A stretch of DNA of 23,037 nt from a virus: positions 1 to 23,037 of the IMG/VR virus record IMGVR_UViG_3300021185_001486. One strand, 5' to 3'. The notes beneath the pieces are model-generated. The model saw nothing but the letters and a program-made list of their open reading frames with translations. It was not told the DNA's origin and did no database searches. The translations under genes were made by a program, and so were the position numbers. Positions 14,416 to 21,666 of this stretch are shown here, in pieces (the stretch's first letter is position 1; each line of letters opens with the position of its first letter).

Positions 14416-15240
14416 ATGAGAAAGGCTCAATTTTTTTACCTGCTACGCAGAGGCCTACTAAGCGGAGGCTTAAACTTAATAAAGGAGGGGTTAGTTATGG
14501 CCAGTAAGTTTACTACCCAGGGGCTATCCTTTCCCGTACAAGGCTCAGCCCTATTCAACGGGACGAGTGATTATATAGAGGCTCCACTTTTAAACGATTA
14601 TAGCGGTTATAATGGCTTAACCTTTTCCGCTTGGATGTATTCGGGTGATTTGACCAACAATAAAACCATCGCGTCAAACTGGGGCGATAATGCAAACTTA
14701 AATTTTGGTTGGTTAATTTTTACTGGTCAGTTTGTAGATTACCGCGTTTCTTGGTTGGTATCAGATGACGGAACAAACTACAACCGATTAGATAACGGAA
14801 CCAACCTAAACGAAAATCAATGGTATTACATTACGTGCGTTTGGGAAGCGGGTGTGGCGAAGATTTACATTGACGGCAGTTTAGATGGAAGCGATTCAAC
14901 TGGTGTACCTTCATCAATTTACGCAACTGATTTTCCTACAATCATTGGGGCTGATTTTGACGGCCCTAGCGAAACTCCATTCAGAACATTCAACGGCAAC
15001 CTTGCAAACGTCGCAATATGGAACCGCGCACTTTCAAGCGATGAAATAAACTCTGTGATGTGGAAGCCTTACCAAGCGTTAAACGCTACGGAATCAAACG
15101 GACTGCAAGCGTGGTACTCTTTAGACGATATAGCAAGCCCTACGGCATCGCTCGCGACAATGGAGCAACTCGCAACGGATAAAGACGCAACAATCGAAAA
15201 CAAGGCGGCCATCACGGCGGCCATAAATGCACTAAGCTAA
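14416..15240 (+). CDS. LamG-domain tail fibre / receptor-binding protein (274 aa)
   Basis: Residues about 40-230 form a concanavalin/LamG fold: 'ALFNGTSDYIEAP', 'LTFSAWMYSGD', 'QWYYITCVWEAGVAKIYIDGSLDG', ending with 'LANVAIWNRALSSDEINSVMW'. LamG modules on phage tails usually bind cell-surface glycans. The C terminus (SLATMEQLATDKDATIENKAAITAAINALS) is helical and may interact with the next protein. Two starts are possible: ATG 14416 (used here) or ATG 14497 (MASKFTTQGL), which has an AGGAGG 8 bases upstream. Codon choice changes inside the gene: the first 60 codons look like the phage backbone, whereas after about 14600 the gene uses GCG, ATT/ATC and TTG more freely. This may mark a recombination joint. 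Confidence 0.85.
   Translation: MRKAQFFYLLRRGLLSGGLNLIKEGLVMASKFTTQGLSFPVQGSALFNGTSDYIEAPLLNDYSGYNGLTFSAWMYSGDLTNNKTIASNWGDNANLNFGWLIFTGQFVDYRVSWLVSDDGTNYNRLDNGTNLNENQWYYITCVWEAGVAKIYIDGSLDGSDSTGVPSSIYATDFPTIIGADFDGPSETPFRTFNGNLANVAIWNRALSSDEINSVMWKPYQALNATESNGLQAWYSLDDIASPTASLATMEQLATDKDATIENKAAITAAINALS
14483..14488 (+). promoter_or_regulatory. Shine-Dalgarno-like AGGAGG before Met28 of the LamG gene
   Basis: AGGAGG lies 8 bases upstream of the in-frame ATG at 14497. Strong Shine-Dalgarno sites are otherwise not obvious before genes in this window, and Bacteroidota rely on them little. It could therefore mark the true start of a 247-residue protein, or be a coincidence of coding for KEGL. 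Confidence 0.4.
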
Positions 15241-17024
15241 TGGCACTAATTGACAAAGCGAGCCTTTTAATGGTGCCAAGCACCTACGAGGCGGGGAAAT
15301 TATACAACGTACTACCAAGCGGAAACCGCGCACCGGATAGCACCGACCAAAATAGTGGGTACGACCAAACGCGGGCCGATTTTGATTTTGACCGCGGGAG
15401 CAATGCGGCGGCCAGTAGAATCAATAGTTTCGGATTGATAGAAAAATATCGGGAAAACTTATTGGTGCAGAGCAACCAGTTTGATACGACTTGGGGGAAA
15501 GTAAATATTTCAACAACAAACGGCCAAGAAGGTTACGATGGAACGAACAATGCTTGGAAAATTGAAGGCACTGGAAGCGCGGCATTTTCTTATTTATTAC
15601 AAAGCGAAAGCAATAATATAGTAAAGACGCGTAGTGTTTACGCAAAGGCTGGTAGTGTATCTTATTTAGGTATTTGGGGAAGTGGTTCAAATTTCGGTTA
15701 CTTTGATTTATCAAATGGTACCTTGGACAACATCAGCGGTTCAAGCGCAATAACGCATTCTATTACCGATGTAGGAAACGGATGGTATAGATGTGAATTC
15801 ACTACAACTGGGAGCACCTCATCTTTTTATATAGTTGCATCGGCAAATGCAAACGGAACAAGTTTGAGCACTGGCGATTACATCTACATCCAATCAGCAC
15901 AACTGGAAAGCGGCCTCGTAGCTACCGAAGTTTTGACCAGCGGAGCGACCACCGGCAAGGCGGGCGTACTCGTCGATTTGCCGCGGATAAATTACGACGC
16001 GAACGGGGAAAACGGGTCGCTTCTTTTGGAGCCGAGTCGTCAGCAGTTGTTTAATTATTCCGAATACTTTGGCGATTGGGGCGTTTCTGCTGGAACGCTT
16101 ACCGCTAATTCCGCAACAAGTCCGGAAGGCGTGAAAAACGCTTATTTATTTACTGAAGATACAACAACGGGTTACCATAGATTCGCTAAAAATTCGGGTG
16201 GTTCAAATTCAACCAAGACCTTTAGCGTGTTTGCTAAATGGGCTGGCGGTAGTGGTCGCAAATGGCTGACGATGGACAACGGCCCTATCTGCTATTTTGA
16301 TTTAGAAAACGGCGTTAAAGGAAACGTTGGCGCAAATTGCACCGCAGATATTGAAGACTATGGAAACGGCTGGTATCGTTGTTATTTTACACATACCAAT
16401 AGTATAACTGGAACGCTTTACATAGGAAGTTCAAACACAAACGGCGGAGCCGGCAACCATTTAGGAAATGGCGAAAACGCTTTTTATTTGTACGGGGCTC
16501 AAGCAGAGGACGGCGCAACCTACGCGAGTTCGTACATCCCGAACCATTCGGGGACGGGCGGAGTTACCCGCGCGGCGGATTCTTGTTCAGTTACGGGCGC
16601 GAGTGATGTGATTGGGCAGACGGAGGGGACTTTGTATGCGGAGTTTGAAATAGGAGAAGATAACGCACATTTCTTCTTGTACACAAACACAAGTAATGCT
16701 ATCTACATTCAAACAAGAATAGGCGATATGTGGAGGGCTTATGTAATAAACGGAGGCGTGTATCAAGTTACAATAACAACGGGGTCAGTTCCTACAAGCG
16801 GATTTGTAAAAATGGCTTTTGCATATAAGGAAAATGATTTTGCGTTGTATGCAAATGGAAGTTTGATTGGCTCGGATACATCGGGGAGCGTACCCGCTTG
16901 TGATTCATACGACCTTGGACTCGGCCCTTATGGAGCCGGATTTAGTGCAAAGCAAACAAAACAAACCGCCCTATTCAACGAACGATTAAGCAACGCGGAA
17001 CTTGCAACCCTTACAACTTTATAA
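15240..17024 (+). CDS. Modular tail fibre protein with tandem carbohydrate-binding-like and LamG-like modules (594 aa)
   Basis: Starts at the TAATG overlap with the preceding LamG gene. After a conserved-looking head (MALIDKASLLMVPSTYEAGK, 'FDFDRGSNAAASRIN'), it has two tandem jelly-roll-like modules: residues about 72-230 ('NLLVQSNQFDTTW...VGNGWYRCEF...YIQSAQLESG') and about 268-440 ('LFNYSEYFGDWG...YGNGWYRCYF...YLYGAQAEDGA'). The shared order is N-L-x-x-x-S-x-x-F, then G-N-G-W-Y-R-C, then A-Q-x-E. A third, LamG-like module (about 455-590) ends 'TALFNERLSNAELATL'. It probably binds surface glycans as part of the receptor-binding apparatus. Base and codon use differ from the tail-tip gene. 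The duplicated modules indicate growth by internal duplication or shuffling. Confidence 0.85.
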   Translation: MALIDKASLLMVPSTYEAGKLYNVLPSGNRAPDSTDQNSGYDQTRADFDFDRGSNAAASRINSFGLIEKYRENLLVQSNQFDTTWGKVNISTTNGQEGYDGTNNAWKIEGTGSAAFSYLLQSESNNIVKTRSVYAKAGSVSYLGIWGSGSNFGYFDLSNGTLDNISGSSAITHSITDVGNGWYRCEFTTTGSTSSFYIVASANANGTSLSTGDYIYIQSAQLESGLVATEVLTSGATTGKAGVLVDLPRINYDANGENGSLLLEPSRQQLFNYSEYFGDWGVSAGTLTANSATSPEGVKNAYLFTEDTTTGYHRFAKNSGGSNSTKTFSVFAKWAGGSGRKWLTMDNGPICYFDLENGVKGNVGANCTADIEDYGNGWYRCYFTHTNSITGTLYIGSSNTNGGAGNHLGNGENAFYLYGAQAEDGATYASSYIPNHSGTGGVTRAADSCSVTGASDVIGQTEGTLYAEFEIGEDNAHFFLYTNTSNAIYIQTRIGDMWRAYVINGGVYQVTITTGSVPTSGFVKMAFAYKENDFALYANGSLIGSDTSGSVPACDSYDLGLGPYGAGFSAKQTKQTALFNERLSNAELATLTTL

Positions 17025-17027
17025 GCT

Positions 17028-17408
17028 ATGAAGTACACATTTAGAAAATACGAGTTTACCGACGCGGCGAGCGCACAAAGCGCAATCGACGCGCTCGGCG
17101 TTGATGAAGAAAATGGCACACCAACGCACCGCCATACAATCGCAACGCTGGGGCATATCGTAACCACGGCGGCAACCTATGACAAAGAGGGGAAACAATT
17201 GAAAGCGGCGGTACTGGCTAAAAAATACTCCGTCGACGTGCTTTGGCGTGATGGCGTGGTAAGTGATTGGAAAGCGAACATCGTTTGGCCCGACCCCGTT
17301 GGCGTCCATAGCTTTGGCAATAGCGAGGCAAACGCGGAATACACCGCGACGCTTTACGCACTATTTCCCGACCGCGTGCCGGTTATTGATAACGATTTAA
17401 ACGACTAA
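17028..17408 (+). CDS. Hypothetical protein between tail fibre genes (126 aa)
   Basis: A soluble 126-residue protein beginning MKYTFRKYEFTDAASAQSAI, with 'HRHTIATLGHIVTTAATYD', 'YSVDVLWRDGVVSDWKANIVWPDPVGVHSFGN'. It has no signal peptide, membrane segment or known catalytic motif. It starts 3 bases after the large fibre gene and ends 4 bases before the next fibre gene. The position and size are compatible with a fibre-assembly chaperone or a small cap protein. A second protein of similar length, 19264-19629, follows the next fibre gene in the same way, so the two may serve one fibre each; this is inference. Composition resembles the flanking fibre genes rather than the phage backbone. Confidence 0.75.
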   Translation: MKYTFRKYEFTDAASAQSAIDALGVDEENGTPTHRHTIATLGHIVTTAATYDKEGKQLKAAVLAKKYSVDVLWRDGVVSDWKANIVWPDPVGVHSFGNSEANAEYTATLYALFPDRVPVIDNDLND

Positions 17409-17412
17409 AAAA

Positions 17413-19251
17413 ATGGGCGTAACTACAACTTTAATAAATAAGCCGTTTTCACCCCGCGGCAATGACCAAAGCCCGAAGGGGTACAATAGGGCTTCCCTCT
17501 TTAGTGGTAAGGCCTTGGATTTTGACGGGGTGAATGACCGATTAGATGGCGGCAGTATTGATGCTTTAGGTACTGGTGATTTTAGTTATTCGGTGTATTT
17601 CAACCCCGATGGATTTTCTTCATATCACGGCCTTTTTGCTATTGGCACAATATATAACTTTGGGTTATTAACACATCAAACAACGGGGCAAGTTTATGCT
17701 TATTCAACTACAACTGGAGATATTAATTCGGGTTATTTTTTAAAGGATGGCGAATGGCAACACATCACATTTGTAAAAAGCGGAACAAGCCATAAATTTT
17801 ATATTAATGGCAAATTGTTTTCGGATATTACCGATACCGAATTTTCAGTATCTGCCGGAAACTATAAGATTGGGCAAATCACATCTTATTTTGCAAATGG
17901 GCAGTATTCAAACGCTCGCCTATTCAACACCGCATTAACCGCTGAACAAGTGGCCGACCTATACAACAACCCGGAGAAGGTCGTACCTACTGGAGTAGAT
18001 AACACCGCTTTAAAGTTATGGCTTCCAATGATGGAAGGCGCGGGAACGACGGCGTACGATGGTAGCGGCAACGGCAACCACGGGACTATCAGTGGTGCCA
18101 CATACGTTAACGGAATCGGCGCACCAAGTCCGCAGTCGGCGGTGATGGATTGGAATAAGGGGGTTAATGAAACGGCGTATTCCGAAGAGTTTAATTCTTG
18201 GACAACAAAAAACGATATTACTATTGTTGACAATGACGCAACCGCGCCCGATGGACAAGAAACCGCGGCAACAATAACCTTTGCCGCAAGTCAAGCGAAT
18301 GCAAGGGTTCAAGATTTTAAATCGGGTTCTTTTGGATTAGAAAACCAAATTGTTAGCGTATGGGCAAGAGCGACAAGCGGTACCGCTCCATTTCGTTTTA
18401 AGTGTTCGCACGGCGGAGTTACCGATTATTTTTCAAATGACCTCACGGCCACAACTGAATGGCAACGCTTTTCATTTAGCCAAACATTTGGCTCAAGTGC
18501 TGGAACGGGTGTGTTCTACGGACTATACAACGGCACAGATTTAGCGGCGCGTTCGTTAGAATTTTGGGGCTTTCAATTACAAACGGATGCGTCGGCTTTA
18601 ACGCCATACGTTCGCACGGGCGCAACCGCCCAAACCTCGGAAGTATTACTCCCGCAAGGCTTAACAACGGGCCGCGATATTACGGGCGTGAATCTATTTG
18701 AAAACGTGCGGAAACAAGGCGCGCTCAATCTTGACGGGAATTCGTGGGCAGAGGTTCACGATAATGAAAGCCTTGATATTACGAGTGCGATTACTTTGGA
18801 AGCGTGGTACTACAATGATGGAGTAAATGCTACAAAAATTATTCAAGGTAGGTGGTCAAATCAAGTTGATATGTCTTATTTAATGTATCTAAATAATTCA
18901 AATCTAATATTTGTAGGACATTCTGGAAGCGGAACATTTGGAGGCAACGCATCCACCACTTCTTTAGCTTCTAATCAATATAGCCACGTTGCAATAACTT
19001 ACGATAAAAGTTATTTAAAATATTATATAAATGGTTCTTTAGTGGATACATTTACTTTTACCGTATCGTTAAATCCAAACGCAACCGTTGTTTTAGATAT
19101 TGGCAGAAACGACGGAAGGAGTGGCGTTTATACTGGTTCAAATTACAATGATACACCAATCGCCCAACCGCGCATCTACAACCGCGCTCTTACGGCGGAA
19201 GAGGTGCAGCGATCTTATGACAGTAATAAAAATATCTACACAAACAGCTAA
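17413..19251 (+). CDS. Modular LamG tail fibre / adhesin (612 aa)
   Basis: Three modules are visible. LamG 1 at residues about 30-190: 'ALDFDGVNDRLDGGSI', 'GEWQHITFVKSGTSHKFYINGKLF', ending 'NARLFNTALTAEQVADLYNNPE'. A carbohydrate-binding-like jelly roll at about 245-400: 'EFNSWTTKNDITIVD', 'TEWQRFSFSQTF', 'LEFWGFQLQTD'. LamG 2 at about 435-605: 'ALNLDGNSWAEVHDNESLDITSAITLEAWYYND', 'YSHVAITYDKSYLKYYINGSLVD', ending 'QPRIYNRALTAEEVQRSYDSN'. The linker 'LKLWLPMMEGAGTTAYDGSGNGNHGTISGATY' is typical of LamG adhesins. The role is likely host-surface recognition. Only 6 of about 28 Ile codons are ATA (hand count), unlike the phage core, so it was probably acquired. Confidence 0.87.
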   Translation: MGVTTTLINKPFSPRGNDQSPKGYNRASLFSGKALDFDGVNDRLDGGSIDALGTGDFSYSVYFNPDGFSSYHGLFAIGTIYNFGLLTHQTTGQVYAYSTTTGDINSGYFLKDGEWQHITFVKSGTSHKFYINGKLFSDITDTEFSVSAGNYKIGQITSYFANGQYSNARLFNTALTAEQVADLYNNPEKVVPTGVDNTALKLWLPMMEGAGTTAYDGSGNGNHGTISGATYVNGIGAPSPQSAVMDWNKGVNETAYSEEFNSWTTKNDITIVDNDATAPDGQETAATITFAASQANARVQDFKSGSFGLENQIVSVWARATSGTAPFRFKCSHGGVTDYFSNDLTATTEWQRFSFSQTFGSSAGTGVFYGLYNGTDLAARSLEFWGFQLQTDASALTPYVRTGATAQTSEVLLPQGLTTGRDITGVNLFENVRKQGALNLDGNSWAEVHDNESLDITSAITLEAWYYNDGVNATKIIQGRWSNQVDMSYLMYLNNSNLIFVGHSGSGTFGGNASTTSLASNQYSHVAITYDKSYLKYYINGSLVDTFTFTVSLNPNATVVLDIGRNDGRSGVYTGSNYNDTPIAQPRIYNRALTAEEVQRSYDSNKNIYTNS

Positions 19252-19263
19252 AAAATTAATACA

Positions 19264-19629
19264 ATGAGAGGCAATTTATATATATCAGTACCAGCAGGAG
19301 ACAGCGCTAAAGCGCTTCCTGCTTCTATTACTCGCTACGATTGGGTAGAGAATACCTATAACGAGGAAGGCGAAGTAGAAAGCTCTAACACAGTACACCC
19401 TAGCTGGGAAGCTTACGGCGAGAAGTACGCGCCGCAATACGGCGCCCCGGTAAGCGTTACTGTAGGTAAAGCAGAGTATATAGTATACGAGCTTACAGCG
19501 AGCTGGAAGGACAGCGAAGTAAGCGCTTTACTAGCGTTAGGAAAGGGAAAGGCGGAGCCTAAGTATACGGTATTTACTGCCGAGGAAGCTAGAGCTTTTA
19601 TAATTGCTAACACTGAAAGCCAGCTATAA
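19264..19629 (+). CDS. Hypothetical protein after the fibre genes (121 aa)
   Basis: A 121-residue protein starting MRGNLYISVPAGDSAKALPA, with 'YDWVENTYNEEGEVESSNTVHPSWEAYG' and a C-terminal part 'YTVFTAEEARAFIIAN'. It has no signal peptide or membrane segment. Codon choice returns to phage style here (ATA, GTA, AGC, TTA), so this gene marks the end of the compositionally different fibre block. It may be a fibre-tip or assembly protein that the fibre module must match, but no motif proves it. The ATG at 19264 is preceded by an A-rich stretch (AAAAAATTAATACA). Confidence 0.75.
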   Translation: MRGNLYISVPAGDSAKALPASITRYDWVENTYNEEGEVESSNTVHPSWEAYGEKYAPQYGAPVSVTVGKAEYIVYELTASWKDSEVSALLALGKGKAEPKYTVFTAEEARAFIIANTESQL

Positions 19630-19630
19630 A

Positions 19631-19906
19631 ATGCCTAACGAAATATCCCAGGAAACGGTAGTAGGGTTATCGCTTAAAAGCATAGGGGGTATAGCTGCCG
19701 CCGCAGGTACGCTAGCTATAGGCTGGTTTACTTTGCAGGCAGATATAGCAGAGGCTAAAGAATTGCCCGCTCCAGTTATTAGCCGTACGGAGTACGACTT
19801 AAAAGACGAGCTTATACGCGAAACTATTATGAATACGCAAAGCGACGTAGAAGACATTAAAAGCCAGCTCGATAAAATAGAGGAGCGTTTATTTGAAATG
19901 AAATGA
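19631..19906 (+). CDS. Membrane-anchored coiled-coil protein (91 aa)
   Basis: The ATG at 19631 lies one base after the preceding stop and is preferred over the longer frame from 19604, which would overlap the previous gene. It gives MPNEISQETVVGLSLKSIGG, then one membrane segment at about residues 18-38 ('IGGIAAAAGTLAIGWFTLQA'), then a charged segment and a heptad-like coiled coil near the C terminus ('DVEDIKSQLDKIEERLFEMK'). One-TM coiled-coil proteins next to lysis genes include holin- or XhlA-like accessory proteins, but here the TM precedes the coil, so the match is not exact. It overlaps the thioredoxin-like gene by 4 bases (ATGA). Confidence 0.75.
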   Translation: MPNEISQETVVGLSLKSIGGIAAAAGTLAIGWFTLQADIAEAKELPAPVISRTEYDLKDELIRETIMNTQSDVEDIKSQLDKIEERLFEMK

Positions 19907-20259
19907 AAACCTTTGTACTAAGTATTTTTTTACTGTATACCTCAACCTTTAGCGACACCCGCTTAAAGGATAGCTGGTCTAAAGGCATAGCTGTAGTGCA
20001 GTATAACGCGGAGTTTAATAGATCTAACAGCGTGCCTAACCTTTCTAGGGTTTCGGATGCTAGAATTTTCAACGCTTGGATAGATCAAAAGCCGGAGCTT
20101 AAGGAGCTAGGGCGTATAAAATCCGTACCTACTTTAGTATTATATAAAGACGGTATCGAGGTGCGTAGGTGGGAGGCTGGTATTTCTATGAAGCTAGACA
20201 TAAGCTATAGAGAGGTGCAGCAATACGTAGACGAATTAACCGGAGCCAATAAATTTTAA
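19903..20259 (+). CDS. Exported thioredoxin-fold protein lacking the CxxC active site (118 aa)
   Basis: Residues 1-17 (MKTFVLSIFLLYTSTFS) look like a signal peptide or membrane anchor. The rest follows the thioredoxin plan: 'GIAVVQYNAEFNRSN' aligns with the strand and active-site segment (usually VVDFWAEWCGPC), 'ELGRIKSVPTLVLYKDGIEVRRWEAG' carries the cis-proline (about P76) and the K-x-G turn, and a final helix follows. Both active-site cysteines are replaced (N39-R-S-N42), so redox chemistry is not expected and a binding or scaffold role is more likely. It is linked by ATGA to the membrane coiled-coil gene and is one base from the outer-membrane protein gene. The fold call is by motif reading; function is unknown. 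Confidence 0.75.
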   Translation: MKTFVLSIFLLYTSTFSDTRLKDSWSKGIAVVQYNAEFNRSNSVPNLSRVSDARIFNAWIDQKPELKELGRIKSVPTLVLYKDGIEVRRWEAGISMKLDISYREVQQYVDELTGANKF

Positions 20260-20260
20260 G

Positions 20261-21343
20261 ATGAGAAAAACCTACCTAATAACTTTCTTTTTATTTGTTA
20301 ATACTGTAATAGCTCAAACGGCAGTAAAAGACTTCTTTAAGTATTCCACGGTTTATACGAGCGCTTATGCGAGTAACCCTATGTACGCGGAGGAGGTTTA
20401 TTATACTACCCAGGCCGGCGACTTATTTAACTATACCGAGGACTTCGCCTTCGATTACACCGCGACGCTAGGAATACGTAAGGTAGCTAGGTATAAGTAC
20501 GAGAATAGACAAAGCAGGTTCTACGATGGGCAGCGAGAAAGTACGACAGCTTTAAGCGCAACGGTAGGAGCTGTTAAGGGGTTCGAGTACTTAGCACAGT
20601 ACGACCGAGGGAGACAGCAAGGCAGGGACTATAATAACCAGCGCTACTTCTTACGTTACTTAACGAAGTACTTTATATTTAAAGGGGAGTACCAGCACCA
20701 AGGCCTAGCACGCTTAGACTATACCCAGGTCGAGACACGCTTACGCCTTCATATTGGGGAGCTGGACTTTTCGGCGGGTATAGCCGGAAGGCTTCACGAG
20801 CCGTACGGCTATAACCCTATAGCCGACTTCTTAGCGCATAATCCGTGGTGGGATTTAGTGCGTAATATGGGTTACGAAGATGTTTACTACGGTATCGACT
20901 ACGATAACGACGACGAAGTAGAGAACTTCGATTGGTACTGGCTCGATCCTAACGGAGAAAAAGTAGCGGACACTGACGAAGACTTTAGACGTTATATTTA
21001 CCCCGGTATAGTAAACGAGTTTAACCGCCTTAGCATTGATAGCGTCGGGGTTATGAAGTCTATATCTGCTGTACTAGGTGTAGACTATTACCACTACGTA
21101 GATAATTTTTGGCTTCATAGCTGGTTTAACTTACTGCCTTACCATATTCACATAGGAGAAAAAGAGGAATTTTCTTATCAAAATTACGTAGACGGTAACC
21201 AATGGATAGACCATAGCGGCGGGTTAGTTTTAGGCTGGAAGCTTGGCGCTAGCTGGGGCATATTTTTAGAGAGTGAATATATGCGCTATTGGGATAAAAA
21301 TATATATAACTTAAGGCTAGGCCTTAACTATCAATTTAGATAA
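20261..21343 (+). CDS. Putative phage-encoded outer-membrane beta-barrel protein (360 aa)
   Basis: A signal peptide is clear: MRKTYLITFFLFVNTVIAQ, with cleavage probably around IAQ/T. The mature protein is rich in Tyr, Trp, Phe and Asp and shows alternating polar/aromatic strands, for example 'FAFDYTATLGIRKVARYKYENRQS', 'ATVGAVKGFEYLAQYDRG', 'YFIFKGEYQHQG', 'ETRLRLHIGELDFSAGIAGR' and, at the end, 'GIFLESEYMRY...YNLRLGLNYQFR'. The last strand with aromatic residues next to the C terminus resembles an OMP insertion signal. An acidic, probably extracellular segment lies near residues 210-235 (DYDNDDEVENFDW). A barrel encoded among late phage genes could alter the surface or block superinfection. 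A virion role cannot be excluded. It sits one base after the thioredoxin-like gene. Confidence 0.78.
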   Translation: MRKTYLITFFLFVNTVIAQTAVKDFFKYSTVYTSAYASNPMYAEEVYYTTQAGDLFNYTEDFAFDYTATLGIRKVARYKYENRQSRFYDGQRESTTALSATVGAVKGFEYLAQYDRGRQQGRDYNNQRYFLRYLTKYFIFKGEYQHQGLARLDYTQVETRLRLHIGELDFSAGIAGRLHEPYGYNPIADFLAHNPWWDLVRNMGYEDVYYGIDYDNDDEVENFDWYWLDPNGEKVADTDEDFRRYIYPGIVNEFNRLSIDSVGVMKSISAVLGVDYYHYVDNFWLHSWFNLLPYHIHIGEKEEFSYQNYVDGNQWIDHSGGLVLGWKLGASWGIFLESEYMRYWDKNIYNLRLGLNYQFR

Positions 21344-21359
21344 ATACTAACTTAGGTAA

Positions 21360-21473
21360 ATGGGTAATAACTGGGAAGACAGCTTTAACGATTTTATTAA
21401 AGAAATGGAAGAAGCGGAGCAGCCGGAAGCGTGCACTATTGATAACCCCGACTGCGACAGCTGCGGGAGCTAA
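21360..21473 (+). CDS. Small cysteine-ended acidic protein (37 aa)
   Basis: A 37-residue ORF, MGNNWEDSFNDFIKEMEEAE followed by a C-rich end with three cysteines (C25, C32, C35) in 'CTIDNPDCDSCGS'. It starts 16 bases after the barrel gene and fills the gap before the holin-like gene. The CxxC plus a third Cys could bind a metal or form a disulfide. No homologue is recognised. The evidence is limited to an ATG, tight spacing and an ordered cysteine pattern, so it may be a chance ORF. Confidence 0.5.
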   Translation: MGNNWEDSFNDFIKEMEEAEQPEACTIDNPDCDSCGS

Positions 21474-21495
21474 AAACTTAAAAAAAATAAACGAT

Positions 21496-21666
21496 ATGTT
21501 TAGTAGAATATTTGACAACTGGAAGACTAGCGTACTGGGCGCAGTGCTTATGTGCGCTAGCTTTGCTTTTGTGTTATGGGAGAAGGCTACACTAACGGAG
21601 GCGGGAGCCTTTCTAGGTGTAGCTTTCGCCCTATTCTTTACGAAGGATCCTAAGCCTAAAGCGTAA
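21496..21666 (+). CDS. Small holin-like membrane protein (56 aa)
   Basis: I use the ATG at 21496 (MFSRIFDNWKTSVLGAVLMC) because the upstream TTG at 21439 would overlap the preceding ORF and adds residues without conserved character. The pattern 'NWKTSVLGAVL' followed by a hydrophobic helix, a short polar turn (EKATLTEAG) and a second hydrophobic helix (AFLGVAFALFF), with a basic tail (TKDPKPKA), is common for small two-TM phage holins. It would permeabilise the inner membrane at lysis. The neighbouring spanin-like gene supports a lysis role. The stop overlaps the next ATG by one base. Confidence 0.65.
   Translation: MFSRIFDNWKTSVLGAVLMCASFAFVLWEKATLTEAGAFLGVAFALFFTKDPKPKA

Noticed and set aside
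17886-18312. Two overlapping minus-strand open frames
   Set aside because: Both lie opposite the LamG fibre gene and show no domain pattern; they are explained by its codon use.
18350-18544. Plus-strand 64-codon frame inside the fibre gene
   Set aside because: Out-of-frame shadow of the clear jelly-roll module of the 17413 gene.
19604-19630. Earlier ATG at 19604 for the membrane coiled-coil gene
   Set aside because: It overlaps the previous gene by 26 bases; the ATG at 19631 follows that stop directly and begins the conserved-looking part.
21439-21495. TTG start for the holin-like gene
   Set aside because: The added segment is the out-of-frame reading of the preceding small ORF and is not holin-like.
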